Shown: positions 28,729-37,084 of the stretch, in pieces | Layout of the letters: the number at the start of each line of letters is the position of its first letter | How positions within the stretch are numbered: the first letter of the stretch is position 1 | Assembly: GCF_030269645.1 (NCBI RefSeq) | Contig: NZ_BSTR01000004.1 | Coordinates: forward strand, 186,001 to 250,000 | Source of the DNA: Actinokineospora sp. NBRC 105648 | GTDB lineage: Bacteria > Actinomycetota > Actinomycetes > Mycobacteriales > Pseudonocardiaceae | Direction of reading: 5' to 3' | DNA length: 64,000 bases | Position numbers and translations under genes: made by a program | The notes under the pieces: generated by a model | Told to the model about the DNA's origin: nothing | Seen by the model: only the letters and a program-made list of their open reading frames with translations | Databases searched by the model: none

Positions 28729-28806
28729 ATGAGTGGCGGCGAATCCCTGGTGTCCCGCCTGCACGTCGATCTGCGGCGGCAGGCCAGCGCGATCTGTCCG
28801 GCCTGA
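28729..28806 (+). CDS. Putative leader peptide upstream of the sulfonate operon
   Basis: A 25-residue ORF, MSGGESLVSRLHVDL followed by RRQASAICPA. The HVDL-R-x2-SA-x-C pattern is the recurrent actinobacterial leader peptide found before sulfur, cysteine and related transport genes, thought to sense cysteine or arginine supply through ribosome position. An 8-bp hairpin (AGCCGGGC/GCCCGGCT, 28815-28833) starts 8 bp after its stop and could be the attenuator element. It is the only gene-like feature in the 420-bp gap before ssuC. Function is inferred from family pattern and position. Confidence 0.7.
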   Translation: MSGGESLVSRLHVDLRRQASAICPA

Positions 28807-28814
28807 CGCGCTCC

Positions 28815-28833
28815 AGCCGGGCCGCGCCCGGCT
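28815..28833 (+). promoter_or_regulatory. Post-leader hairpin, candidate attenuator
   Basis: AGCCGGGC-CGC-GCCCGGCT, an 8-bp perfect stem with 3-nt loop placed directly after the leader-peptide stop codon and about 100 bp before ssuC. No T-run follows, so it would act on translation or through Rho rather than as a simple intrinsic terminator. Confidence 0.45.
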
Positions 28834-28934
28834 AGTTCCCCCAGCACTGACCGCCCCCGTGCCGGCGCCCCGGCCCGGGCTCCTCGGCGCGCCCGCACAC
28901 CCGCGCGCGTTTCCCCACCTCTCGGGAGACCCCC

Positions 28935-29756
28935 GTGTCCGTATCGACCCTGGGCGCCCCCGTGCGCGCCGAAACCAACCCGGAAAGCCCACCCACGGCC
29001 AAGAAGCGCAGGCGACTGCCCGACCTGCGCCGGTGGATCAGTCCACTCGCGATCGTCGCGCTCTGGCAGATCGCCTGCGGCACCGGGTTCCTGCCGCCGG
29101 ACAAGCTCAGCTCGCCGTGGACCGTGCTGCAGTCGGGCATCGAGCTGACCCGCTCCGGTGAGCTCGGCGACGCCTTCGTGGTCTCGACCACCCGGGTCGG
29201 CATCGGGTTCGTCATCGGCGGCGCCATCGGCCTGGTGCTCGGCATCGTCGCCGGGCTGTCCCGGTGGGGCAACTTCCTGGTCGACCCGCCGGTGCAGATG
29301 CTGCGCACGCTGCCGTTCCTGGGCCTGATCCCGCTGTTCATCCTGTGGTTCGGCATCGGCGAGGAACCCAAGATCGCGCTCGTCGCGCTGGGCGTCGCGT
29401 TCCCGCTCTACCTCAACGTGCACTCCGGCATCCACAACGTCGACAGCCACCTGATCGAGGCCGCCACCGCGCTCGGTTTCACGCGCACCGAGCGGCTCTT
29501 CCACGTGGTGCTGCCCGCCGCGCTGCCGAACACGCTGGTCGGCCTGCGCCAGTCGCTGGGCATCGCCTGGCTCTCGCTGATCGTGGGCGAGCAGGTCAAC
29601 GCCAGCAGCGGGCTCGGCTACTTGATCAACAACGCCCGCGAGTTCCTGCGCACCGACGTCATCGTGGTCGGCCTGGTGGTCTACGCCGCCCTCGGCCTGG
29701 CCACCGACGCGATCGTGCGCCTGGTGGAGAGGAGGGCCCTGCAATGGCGGAGCTGA
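28935..29756 (+). CDS. ssuC: Aliphatic sulfonate ABC transporter permease
   Basis: 273 residues with a basic cytoplasmic N-terminus (residues 1-35) and about six transmembrane helices. The permease EAA loop reads EAATALGFTRTERLFHVVLPAALPN in its standard form, near residue 185. It belongs to the SsuC/TauC/NrtB family importing sulfonates, taurine or nitrate; the neighbouring ssuD-like enzyme points to sulfonates. GTG start. The following ATPase gene overlaps its end by 13 bp. Confidence 0.92.
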   Translation: MSVSTLGAPVRAETNPESPPTAKKRRRLPDLRRWISPLAIVALWQIACGTGFLPPDKLSSPWTVLQSGIELTRSGELGDAFVVSTTRVGIGFVIGGAIGLVLGIVAGLSRWGNFLVDPPVQMLRTLPFLGLIPLFILWFGIGEEPKIALVALGVAFPLYLNVHSGIHNVDSHLIEAATALGFTRTERLFHVVLPAALPNTLVGLRQSLGIAWLSLIVGEQVNASSGLGYLINNAREFLRTDVIVVGLVVYAALGLATDAIVRLVERRALQWRS

Positions 29757-30466
29757 CCGTCGAGGTGCGCGGCCTGACCAAGAGGTTCGGCGAGCGGACC
29801 GTGCTGCACGGGCTCGACCTCGACATCGCCCCCGGCGAGTTCGTCGCGCTGCTCGGCCGCAGCGGCTCGGGCAAGTCCACACTGCTGAAGGTGTTGGCGG
29901 GCTTGGACACCGCCGTCACCGGCAAAGCCACTGTGGACGGTCAGGTGTCGGTCGCGTTCCAACAACCCCGGCTGCTGCCGTGGCGGCGGGTGTGGCGCAA
30001 CGTCGTGCTCGGGCTGCACCCGGTGCGGGGCCGCGACGTCGCGCTCAAGGCGCTCGACGAGGTGCGCCTGGCCGACCACGCCGACGCCTGGCCGCGCACG
30101 CTCTCCGGCGGTGAGGCGCAACGGGTCTCGCTGGCCCGGGCGCTGGTGCGCGAGCCCGGCCTGCTGCTGCTCGACGAGCCGTTCGGCGCCCTCGACGCGC
30201 TGACCCGGCTGGCGATGCACCGGCTCGTCGAAGACCTGTGGCAGCGGCACCGGCCGTCGGTGCTGCTGGTGACCCACGACGTCGACGAGGCCCTGCTGCT
30301 CGCCGACCGCGTCCTGGTCCTCGACGAGGGCCGGATCTCCGCTGAATACGTCCTCGGCCACCCCCGGCCGAGAACAGTCACTGACGACCGTACCGCTGTT
30401 GATTTCAACCGTGTCCGCACGAAGGTGCTGGGCGACCTGGGAGTGACCGAACGTGCGACTGCGTAA
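29744..30466 (+). CDS. ssuB: Aliphatic sulfonate ABC transporter ATP-binding protein
   Basis: 240 residues. Walker A GRSGSGKST, Q-loop VAFQQPRLLPW, signature LSGGEAQRV, Walker B LLLLDEPFGALD and switch histidine LLVTHDVDEA are all present. It energises uptake through SsuC. The ATG at 29744 has GAGGAGGGC upstream and overlaps the end of ssuC, so coupled translation is likely. Its 3' end overlaps the binding-protein gene by 14 bp. Confidence 0.94.
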   Translation: MAELTVEVRGLTKRFGERTVLHGLDLDIAPGEFVALLGRSGSGKSTLLKVLAGLDTAVTGKATVDGQVSVAFQQPRLLPWRRVWRNVVLGLHPVRGRDVALKALDEVRLADHADAWPRTLSGGEAQRVSLARALVREPGLLLLDEPFGALDALTRLAMHRLVEDLWQRHRPSVLLVTHDVDEALLLADRVLVLDEGRISAEYVLGHPRPRTVTDDRTAVDFNRVRTKVLGDLGVTERATA

Positions 30467-31520
30467 CCTGATCCCGCTCGCGACCGCCGCACTGGCGCTC
30501 ACCGCCTGCGGGGGCACCGACACCCCCGCCGCGTCGGCGCCCGTGCCGGACACGGTCAGTGCCGCCGACCTGGCCAAGGTCACCCTGAAGGTGGGTGACC
30601 AGAAGGGTGGCCAGAAGTCCTACCTGGAGGCCGCGGGCCTGCTCAAGGACCTGCCGTACAAGATCGAGTGGTCCACCTTCAGCTCCGGCCCGCCGCTGCT
30701 GGAGGCGGCCTCGGCGGGCGCGGTCGACATCGGCGCGGTCGGCAACACCCCGCCGATCTTCGCGGGCGCGGCCAACGCCAAGATCGCCGTCGTCTCGGCG
30801 CAGAAGGGCGATGTCTCCAGCGACGCCCTGCTGGTGCCCGACGGTTCCCCGCTCAAGTCGCTGGAAGACCTGCGCGGCAAGACGATCGGCGTCGCCAAGG
30901 GCAGCTCGGCGCACGGCCTGGTGCTCACCGTGCTGGCCAAGGCCAACCTCAAGGTCGACGACGTCAAGCTCAGCTTCCTGCAGCCGTCGGACGCCTACGC
31001 CGCGTTCACCCAGAAGAACATCGACGTGTGGTCGATCTGGGACCCGTACACCACCCAGGCCCTGCGCGAGGCCAAGGCGAAGGTGCTCGTCGACGGCACC
31101 GGCACCCTCGGCGGCGGCGCGCCCGGCACCGAGGCGGGCCCGGACTCGCTGGCCAGCGGCTACAGCTTCCTGGTGGCGGGCAAGGGTTCGCTGGCCGACC
31201 CGGGCAAGAACACCGCGCTGCGCGACTACGTCGTCCGCTACGCCAAGGCCCTCAACTACGCCAAGACCCACGGCGAGGAGCGCGCGGCCGCGTGGGCCAA
31301 GGACACCGGGCTCAAGCCGGAGATCGCCCTGGAGGCGACGAAGCGCGGCCTCGACCGCCCGATCGAGATCGACCAGACGGTGATCGCCGACGAGCAGAAG
31401 CTCGCCGACGCGTTCGTCGAAGCGAAGGTGCTGCCGACCAAGTTCAAGTTCACCGACTTCGTCGACACCCGCTACGCGGCCGACGTCAAGGCGGCGGCGG
31501 AATCCGGGGCGCAGAAGTGA
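30453..31520 (+). CDS. ssuA: Sulfonate ABC transporter substrate-binding lipoprotein
   Basis: 355 residues. A lipoprotein signal peptide ends in the lipobox LTAC (Cys near residue 19). The mature part is an NMT1/SsuA-type periplasmic-binding fold: GDQKGGQKSYLEAAGLLKDL, AGAVDIGAVGNTPPIFAGAA, and LRGKTIGVAKGSSAHGLVL are typical sulfonate/taurine binding-protein segments. It captures sulfonates outside the membrane and delivers them to SsuC. GTG start overlaps ssuB. The next gene starts with GTGA overlap. Confidence 0.94.
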   Translation: MRLRNLIPLATAALALTACGGTDTPAASAPVPDTVSAADLAKVTLKVGDQKGGQKSYLEAAGLLKDLPYKIEWSTFSSGPPLLEAASAGAVDIGAVGNTPPIFAGAANAKIAVVSAQKGDVSSDALLVPDGSPLKSLEDLRGKTIGVAKGSSAHGLVLTVLAKANLKVDDVKLSFLQPSDAYAAFTQKNIDVWSIWDPYTTQALREAKAKVLVDGTGTLGGGAPGTEAGPDSLASGYSFLVAGKGSLADPGKNTALRDYVVRYAKALNYAKTHGEERAAAWAKDTGLKPEIALEATKRGLDRPIEIDQTVIADEQKLADAFVEAKVLPTKFKFTDFVDTRYAADVKAAAESGAQK

Positions 31521-32662
31521 GCGTCACCCTGCACTGGTTCCTGCCCACCTCGGGCGACGGCCGCACGGTCGTGGAACGCTTCCACGCCAACCGCGCCGAG
31601 CACTCCGCCCGCCGCGACCCGGACATCGACTACCTCGCCCAGGTCGCCCAGGCGGCCGAGCGGCTCGGGTTCACCGGTGTGCTCACCCCGACCGGCACCT
31701 TCTGCGAGGACGCCTGGCTGACCACGGCGGCGCTGATCCGGGAGACCAGCACGCTGAAGTTCCTGGTGGCGTTCCGGCCCGGCGTGATCTCCCCGACGCT
31801 GGCCGCCCAGATGGCCGCCACCTACCAGCGCGTCTCCCGCGGCAGGCTGCTGCTGAACGTGGTCACCGGCGGCGACGCGGTCGAGCAGCAGCGCTTCGGC
31901 GACTTCCACGACCACGACAGCCGCTACGCCCGCACCGACGAGTTCCTGGCCATCGTGCGCGGGATCTGGTCGGGTCAGCCGTTCGACTTCGACGGCGAGC
32001 ACCTCAAGGTGGTCGGCGCCACCGCGCTGGCCGCCCCGGACCCGATCCCGAGTGTCTACTTCGGAGGGTCGTCGGCCGCCGCCCTCCCGGTCGCGGCCCG
32101 CCGCGCCGACGTCTACCTGACCTGGGGCGAACCCCCGGCCCAGGTCGCGGAGAAGATCGCGGCCGTCCGCACCCTCGCCGAGGCCGAGGGCCGGACGCTC
32201 CGCTTCGGCGTCCGCCTGCACACCATTTCGAGGGACACCTCCGAACAGGCCTGGGCCGAGGCCCAGCGCTTGCTGGACGCCCTGGACCCGGCCCAGGTCG
32301 CGGCCGCGCAGGCGCAGCTCTCGGCCAGCCAGTCCGTCGGCCAGCAACGCATGCTGGCCCTGCACGAGGGCGCCCTGGACCGAGGCGTCCGCGGCCTGGA
32401 GATCCACCCCGGCCTCTGGGCAGGCATCGGCCTGGTCCGCGGCGGCGCAGGCACAGCACTCGTGGGCAGCCACGCCGAGGTCGCCGACCTGATCTCCCAG
32501 TACCACGACGTGGGTATCACCGAGTTCATCTTCTCGGGCTACCCCCACCTGGAAGAGGCCTACTGGTTCGGCGAGGGCGTCCGCCCAGAACTCGCCCGCC
32601 GCGGCCTACTGGCAAACCAGACGGACACAACCCGAACCCCTCTGCGCACAGCCGCATCCTGA
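31517..32662 (+). CDS. ssuD: FMNH2-dependent alkanesulfonate monooxygenase
   Basis: 381 residues of the LLM class group C. VTLHWFLPTSGDGRTV opens the barrel, followed by LGFTGVLTPTG, FLVAFRPGVISPTLAAQMAA, LLNVVTGGD and YFGGSSAAALPVAA. It desulfonates alkanesulfonates with O2 and reduced FMN, releasing sulfite and an aldehyde. Reduced flavin must come from a reductase (ssuE-like) that is not encoded nearby. GTG at 31517 overlaps ssuA by 4 bp, completing a tightly coupled ssuCBAD operon. Confidence 0.94.
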   Translation: MSVTLHWFLPTSGDGRTVVERFHANRAEHSARRDPDIDYLAQVAQAAERLGFTGVLTPTGTFCEDAWLTTAALIRETSTLKFLVAFRPGVISPTLAAQMAATYQRVSRGRLLLNVVTGGDAVEQQRFGDFHDHDSRYARTDEFLAIVRGIWSGQPFDFDGEHLKVVGATALAAPDPIPSVYFGGSSAAALPVAARRADVYLTWGEPPAQVAEKIAAVRTLAEAEGRTLRFGVRLHTISRDTSEQAWAEAQRLLDALDPAQVAAAQAQLSASQSVGQQRMLALHEGALDRGVRGLEIHPGLWAGIGLVRGGAGTALVGSHAEVADLISQYHDVGITEFIFSGYPHLEEAYWFGEGVRPELARRGLLANQTDTTRTPLRTAAS

Positions 32663-32678
32663 CGCTTGTCGAGTACGA

Positions 32679-32717
32679 ACAGCCCCCGACCCCACCGGTC
32701 GCGGGGCTGTTTTTTTG
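32679..32717 (+). terminator. Intrinsic terminator of the ssu operon
   Basis: Stem built from ACAGCCCC with GGGGCTGT and an inner GACC/GGTC, followed by a 7-T run at 32710-32716, 16 bp after the ssuD stop. Confidence 0.88.
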
Positions 32718-33112
32718 GGAGGGAGAGAGAAGGGAAGGAGGAGGAAGAAGGAGGCAAGGAAAGGAGGGAGGAGGGAAGGAAAGGAGGGAGGAGGGAAGGA
32801 AGGGAAAGAGAACGAAGGGGAAGAGAACGAAGGGAAGAGAGGTGGAGGGAAGAGGGAGGAAGGGAAGAGGAGGGGAAGGGAGCGAGCGAGGGGAAGGAGG
32901 GGAGGGAAGGAAGGGGTGAGGGGATGGAAGGAAGGAGTGAAGGACGGGAGGGGAGGGAGAAGGGAGGGAAGGAAGGAAGGAGTGAAGGGAGGGGAGATAG
33001 CGGGGAGGGAGGAGGAGTGAAGGGAGGGGGAGGTAGCGGGGAGGGAGAAGGAGGGAAGAGGAGGAGGAAGGAGAAGGAAGGAGGAAGGAAGGGGCTGGGA
33101 GGGAAGGAGGGA
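32717..33112. repeat. About 400-bp polypurine (GGGA/GGAA/GAGG) low-complexity tract
   Basis: Almost only G and A on the plus strand: I count about 18 pyrimidines in about 396 bases, scattered singly. Words such as GGAGGGA, GGAAGGA and GAGGAA recur without a fixed period. No gene is supported: both frames that stay open here give only Glu/Gly/Arg/Lys or Ser/Pro/Phe/Leu strings. It begins directly at the ssu terminator T-run and ends about 65 bp before the first tRNA-like gene. Confidence 0.9.
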
Positions 33113-33178
33113 TAACGTCAGCCGCTGATCAGCCAAACGTCAACCCCCACCGCCATGCTTATCCCAGCAAGGCAAACG

Positions 33179-33267
<89 letters not shown>

Positions 33268-33295
33268 AAGAGAGCCCCCTCTGCGGGGCTCTTTT
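33268..33295 (+). terminator. Terminator after tRNA-like copy 1
   Basis: AAGAGAGCCCC paired with GGGGCTCTTTT, loop of 6, ending in TTTT. It starts immediately after the encoded CCA and implies that the tRNA-like gene is transcribed. Confidence 0.8.
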
Positions 33296-33393
33296 CGCTT
33301 TCCCCGCCTACCCGCAACGGAGAGGCCACCCCCACCCACACAAGACCGCAGCGGTGAGGCCGACCCCGCTGGAACTCAAGGCCCGCTACGGAT

Positions 33394-33533
33394 GCTCGAT
33401 CTAGTGGACTCGCTTCGTGTGGGGGGAGAGCACCGCTAAACTTGCCTGGTAGTGGGGATGCCCTTCACCCCACGCTCTTTCCCCACCGCGGTGCTCTAGG
33501 GGCCCCACACGAAGCGAGTTCACTAGATCGAGC
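33394..33533. repeat. Nested long inverted repeat between the two tRNA-like genes
   Basis: Outer arms of 31 nt, 33394-33424 and 33503-33533, match with one mismatch. A middle pair, AGAGCACCGC (33427-33436) with GCGGTGCTCT (33488-33497), and an inner pair, GTGGGG (33452-33457) with CCCCAC (33468-33473), nest inside. A degenerate direct copy of the right arm follows at about 33569-33601 (CGAGGCGAGTCCACCAG). No ORF with coding character occupies 33296-33686. It could fold as a cruciform or structured RNA, or be a MITE-like element. Confidence 0.8.
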
Positions 33534-33686
33534 CCACGCTAGTAACTTGGGCAACGAAGACGGCAACGCCGAGGCGAGTCCACCAGTCCAAGCCCACGAG
33601 CCACCCGCAGCCACAAAAGATCCACAGACCCGTCAGCCACTCATCAGCCCAACATCAGACCCGACTGCGAAACTAGTCCCAGTCAA

Positions 33687-33771
33687 GGAGAGGTGCCCGG
33701 AGCGGCTTAACGGGTTCCAGTTCCACCGGAAGGGCCTAGCGCCCGCGCAGGTTCGAATCCTGCCCTCTCCG
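33687..33771 (+). tRNA. Class II tRNA-like gene, copy 2 (isotype undetermined)
   Basis: Nearly identical to copy 1: the same acceptor, D, variable and T arms. The anticodon arm has drifted to TTCC/GGAA with the 9-nt loop AGTTCCACC (one base shorter overall), so a canonical 5-bp stem needs an A-C mismatch. The position equivalent to CTA in copy 1 reads CCA. The CCA tail is not encoded (CCT). A good terminator follows. It may be a tRNA pseudogene or a non-decoding tRNA-like RNA. Confidence 0.55.
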
Positions 33772-33775
33772 CCTC

Positions 33776-33806
33776 GAAAGGCCCCGCCGCCCCCGCGGGG
33801 CCTTTC
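33776..33806 (+). terminator. Terminator after tRNA-like copy 2
   Basis: 12-bp perfect stem GAAAGGCCCCGC with its complement and a 7-nt loop, ending CCTTTCC. It begins 4 bp after the T-arm/acceptor end. Confidence 0.75.
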
Positions 33807-33813
33807 CTGTCCG

Positions 33814-33864
33814 CTCACTCGCAGGACAGCCTCACTCACGGGACAGCCTCACTCTCGGGACAGC
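33814..33864. repeat. Three tandem 17-bp repeats across the antiporter stop codon
   Basis: CTCACTCGCAGGACAGC, CTCACTCACGGGACAGC and CTCACTCTCGGGACAGC follow one another exactly. The third copy encodes the last residues and stop of the leftward antiporter gene. A repeat length not divisible by three means expansion would alter only the 3' flank. Confidence 0.85.
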
Positions 33865-35393
33865 GCGGCCTCTTCCAGGTCCAGTTCCCGTTGCACCCGG
33901 CGCAGGATCTCGTCGTCGATCTCGCCGCGGTCGCGGGCCTCGACGAACACCGACCGCTCCGCCTCCAACATCGCGCGGCGCAGCCTGCGGAACGCCACCG
34001 CCGGGTTCTCGGTCTCCTGCCTGCCCAACCTTTCCCACGCCGCGTTGCCGCGGTGTTCGGCGATGGCCCGCAGCCGGTCGGCGAGGTGGTCGGGGATGTC
34101 GCCGTCGGCGAGGATCTCGTCGAGCCGGTCGATGGACGCCCTGGCGGCGTTGTTCTGCACCTGGGCCTCGGCCAGCGCCCGGTCCTGCCCGTCCGCCGCG
34201 CGCACGCCGAGCTTGCGGATCAAGGCGGGCAGCGTCAGGCCCTGCAGCAGCAGCGTGCCCACGGTCACCACGAACGTCAGCAGCAGCACCACGTCCCGCC
34301 CGGGCATCCCCAGCGGGATCGCCGCCGCCGCGGCCAGGGACACCACGCCGCGCATGCCCGCCCACGAGATCACCGTCAGCTGTGCCCAACCGGGCCGTTC
34401 CTCCCGTCGCCGGATGCGTGGGAACAGCCACCGGGGCACGTGCGCGGCCGGGAACACCCAGACGAACCGCACCACGATCACCGCCAGCAGCACCACCCCC
34501 GATGCCGCGACCAGTCCCCAGCCCGGCTTGGCCGCCGACACCACCGACCGCAGCTGCAACCCGATCAAGGCGAACACCAGCGACTCCAGCAGCACGTCGA
34601 TTGCCGCCCACACCGCCGTCTCCTGCAGCCGCGTCGAGTACCCGGCCGCGGTCGCGTTGTGCCCGAGGTAGAGCCCGGCCACGACCACGGCGAGGACGCC
34701 GGAGGTGTGCACCTCCTCGGCCAGCAGGTACGCCCCGAACGGGACCAGCATGCCCAGCGCGCTCTCCAGGATCCCGTCCCCCAGCCGCAGCCGGATGGCG
34801 TGCACCACCACGCCGAGCACCAGCCCGACCGCGATTCCCCCGATCGAGGTGACCAGCAGGGTGACCAGGGTCTCCGACCAGGAGAACGCCGCCACCCCGG
34901 TCGCGGCCGCCACGGCGACCTTGAACGCGGTCAGCGCGGTCGCGTCGTTGCCGAGGCTCTCCCCGGTCAGCAGCGTCATCGCCCGCCGGGGCAGGCCGAG
35001 CTTCCGCCCGATCGCCACCGCCGCGACCGCGTCCGGCGGCGCCACCACCGCGCCCAGCACCAGCGCCGAGGCCAACGGCAGACCGGGCACGACCAGGTGA
35101 GCCACCACACCGACCACCACGGTCGAGGTCAGCACCAGGCCGACGGCGAGCAGCCCGATCGGCCGGATGTTGGCCTTGATGTCGAGGTAGGAGCTGTCCA
35201 ACGCGGCCGAGTACAGCAGCGGCGCCAGCACCAGGAGCAGCACGAACTCGGGGTTCAGCGCGAAGTCGGGCACCCCCGGCACGAACGAGACCGCCAACCC
35301 CACCGCGACCAGCAGCAGCGGCGCGGGCCAGTCCATCCGGCGCGCCACCGCGGCGACCGCCAGCGACCCCGTCACCAGCAGGAGCAGTTCCAC
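33849..35393 (-). CDS. Na+/H+ antiporter, CPA1 family
   Basis: About 514 residues with 12 or so transmembrane helices, then a cytoplasmic C-terminal tail of about 120 residues. The ion-binding region reads GAVVAPPDAVAAVAIGRKLG followed by LLTGESLGNDATAL, the CPA1 Asp-Asp/Asn-Asp hallmarks, and later ISWAGMRGVVSLAAA. It exchanges H+ for Na+ or K+ for pH and salt homeostasis. GTG at 35393 (VELLLL) is preferred because GGGAGG lies 5 bp upstream; the frame opens from TTG at 35420. Divergent from a UBP zinc-finger gene. Confidence 0.93.
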   Translation of the reverse strand: MELLLLVTGSLAVAAVARRMDWPAPLLLVAVGLAVSFVPGVPDFALNPEFVLLLVLAPLLYSAALDSSYLDIKANIRPIGLLAVGLVLTSTVVVGVVAHLVVPGLPLASALVLGAVVAPPDAVAAVAIGRKLGLPRRAMTLLTGESLGNDATALTAFKVAVAAATGVAAFSWSETLVTLLVTSIGGIAVGLVLGVVVHAIRLRLGDGILESALGMLVPFGAYLLAEEVHTSGVLAVVVAGLYLGHNATAAGYSTRLQETAVWAAIDVLLESLVFALIGLQLRSVVSAAKPGWGLVAASGVVLLAVIVVRFVWVFPAAHVPRWLFPRIRRREERPGWAQLTVISWAGMRGVVSLAAAAAIPLGMPGRDVVLLLTFVVTVGTLLLQGLTLPALIRKLGVRAADGQDRALAEAQVQNNAARASIDRLDEILADGDIPDHLADRLRAIAEHRGNAAWERLGRQETENPAVAFRRLRRAMLEAERSVFVEARDRGEIDDEILRRVQRELDLEEAALSRE

Positions 35394-35461
35394 TCGCGCC
35401 TCCCTCGTCGTCGTGCGCAAGGATTACCCATGCCCACACCGGCATGGAAGGAGCGGGCCCG

Positions 35462-35722
35462 ATGACCTGCGAACACACCGACGCGCTGCCCGCCGAGGTA
35501 ACCCCGGACGCCACCGACATCTGCCAGGACTGCGTGGCCGAGGGCAACCGGCACTGGGTCCACCTGCGACTGTGCCTGACCTGCGGGCACGTCGCCTGCT
35601 GCGACTCCAGCCCGCGCAAGCACGCCACGGCGCACTTCCAGCAGACCGACCACCCGGTCATCCAGTCCTTCGAACCGGGCGAGTCCTGGCGCTGGTGCTA
35701 CCTCGACAACAAGATCGTCTGA
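35462..35722 (+). CDS. UBP-type zinc finger protein
   Basis: 86 residues. Ligands follow the ZnF-UBP order: CEHTD, ICQDC, LRLCLTCGHVACC, then KHATAHFQQTDHPVIQSF and a closing WRWCYLD. In eukaryotes the fold binds ubiquitin C-termini. Bacterial versions often accompany Na+/H+ antiporters, as here, where the antiporter gene is divergent and only about 70 bp away; in some bacteria the two are fused. A regulatory subunit role is inferred. ATG at 35462 after GAAGGAGC. Confidence 0.9.
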   Translation: MTCEHTDALPAEVTPDATDICQDCVAEGNRHWVHLRLCLTCGHVACCDSSPRKHATAHFQQTDHPVIQSFEPGESWRWCYLDNKIV

Positions 35723-35753
35723 CCTACCACCCGGCGCGCCCCAGGACAGCGAA

Positions 35754-35785
35754 CGGGCCGCCACCCCGGTCGGGGTGGCGGCCCG
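35754..35785. terminator. Hairpin terminator between UBP finger and GDPD genes
   Basis: 14-bp perfect stem CGGGCCGCCACCCC with its complement, loop GGTC, placed between convergent genes ending at 35722 and 35799. It can serve both strands; there is no long T-run. Confidence 0.75.
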
Positions 35786-35798
35786 GCGGACCAGGGGG

Positions 35799-36920
35799 TC
35801 AGCGGCGCGGGAAGGTCTCCGCGCGCGAGGCCACCGCGATGTCGCTGTTGTCGCTGAACACGCCGTCGACGCCCGCCGCCCAGTACGCGGCCAGCTCGCC
35901 GAACAGGTTGCCGTACTCCGACGGCACCGCCGAGGACCGGAAGTTCAGCGGGAGGAAGTTGTTCTCCGCCCGGAAGGTGTACGGGTGCACCTTCAGCCCG
36001 GCCGCGTGCGCGTCCTTCACGAGCGCGGTCGGCGTGCCCAGGTTGCCCGCCGCGTCGCGTGGGATGACCTGGTTCTTGTCCGGGCCGAGGCCCGCGGCGT
36101 ACTTCGCGACCTCGCGCAGGCCCGCCGCCGAGACGATGTCGGCGTAGGTGCGCTTGTCACCGCGGTCGATGAAGTCGTACGGCGCGCCCGAGGCCGAGGT
36201 GAGCTGCACCAGCGGCACCCGCAGCTTGCGGCTGAGCGACTGCAGGTTCGACACCTCGAAGGACTGCACGAACACCTTCGCGCCGCGCCGGTTCAGGCCG
36301 TTGCGCTCGAGGGTGGCGACCAGCTTGGGCTCCAGCTCCAGGCCCAGCTTGCGGAAGTAGGTCGGGTGCTTGGTCTCGGGGTAGATCCCGATCTCGCGGC
36401 CCAGCTCGCGCGAGAGCCGCTTGCTCAGGTCGATGACCTCCTGGAAGGTCGGCACCTCGTAGCGGCCGTTGTAGATGGTGTTGCGCTGCCGCAGGTCGGG
36501 GATGCGCTCGACCGCGCGCAGCGTCTTGAGCTCGGCGAGGGTGAAGTCCTCGGTCCACCAGCCGGTCACCGTGACCCCGTCGAGCACCTTGGTCGCCTTG
36601 CGGGCGGCGAACTCGGGGTGCTTGGCGACGTCGGTGGTCCCGCCGATCTCCGGCTCGTGCCGGGCGACCAGCACGCCGTCCTTGGTGGACACCAGGTCGG
36701 GCTCGATGTAGTCGGCACCCAGGCGCGCGGCCAGCTCGTAGCTCGCCAGGGTGTGCTCGGGCCGGTAGCCGGAGGCACCGCGGTGGCCGATGACCAGCGG
36801 GGCGGCGCCGGTGCCGTGCCGGTCGCCCGCGTCGGGGGTCGCGCTCGCGGTGCTCAACGTGGCGACTCCGAGCAGGGCCAGGGCGGACAGGGCGACTCCG
36901 ATGGTACGAGTTGCCTGCAT
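35799..36920 (-). CDS. Secreted glycerophosphodiester phosphodiesterase
   Basis: 373 residues. Signal peptide at residues 1-27 ([21 protein letters not shown]). The catalytic domain begins [18 protein letters not shown] with the first catalytic His and the metal Glu, followed by [23 protein letters not shown] with the metal Glu/Asp and second His. It hydrolyses glycerophosphodiesters to glycerol-3-phosphate and an alcohol outside the cell, a phosphate and lipid-headgroup scavenging step. The ATG is preceded by AAGGAGGTCCCC. Confidence 0.94.
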   Translation of the reverse strand: MQATRTIGVALSALALLGVATLSTASATPDAGDRHGTGAAPLVIGHRGASGYRPEHTLASYELAARLGADYIEPDLVSTKDGVLVARHEPEIGGTTDVAKHPEFAARKATKVLDGVTVTGWWTEDFTLAELKTLRAVERIPDLRQRNTIYNGRYEVPTFQEVIDLSKRLSRELGREIGIYPETKHPTYFRKLGLELEPKLVATLERNGLNRRGAKVFVQSFEVSNLQSLSRKLRVPLVQLTSASGAPYDFIDRGDKRTYADIVSAAGLREVAKYAAGLGPDKNQVIPRDAAGNLGTPTALVKDAHAAGLKVHPYTFRAENNFLPLNFRSSAVPSEYGNLFGELAAYWAAGVDGVFSDNSDIAVASRAETFPRR

Positions 36921-37084
36921 GGGGACCTCCTTGTCAGGTGGAGCTCAGTGACCGCGCAACCTTCGCCGCGCGCCACGAAATCGGAACCACCGCCCGGCGA
37001 AGGGTGTCCCACGCGCGGATGAACGACCAGGGTCCGCGAGCCTGGTTGCCGCCGCCGGGAGCCGAGCATCTAGGCTCGTCCACC

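Noticed and set aside
32606-33136. Open frames on both strands through the polypurine tract
   Set aside because: They encode only Ser/Pro/Phe/Leu or Glu/Gly/Arg/Lys strings dictated by the low-complexity DNA; no stop codons arise because of composition, not coding.
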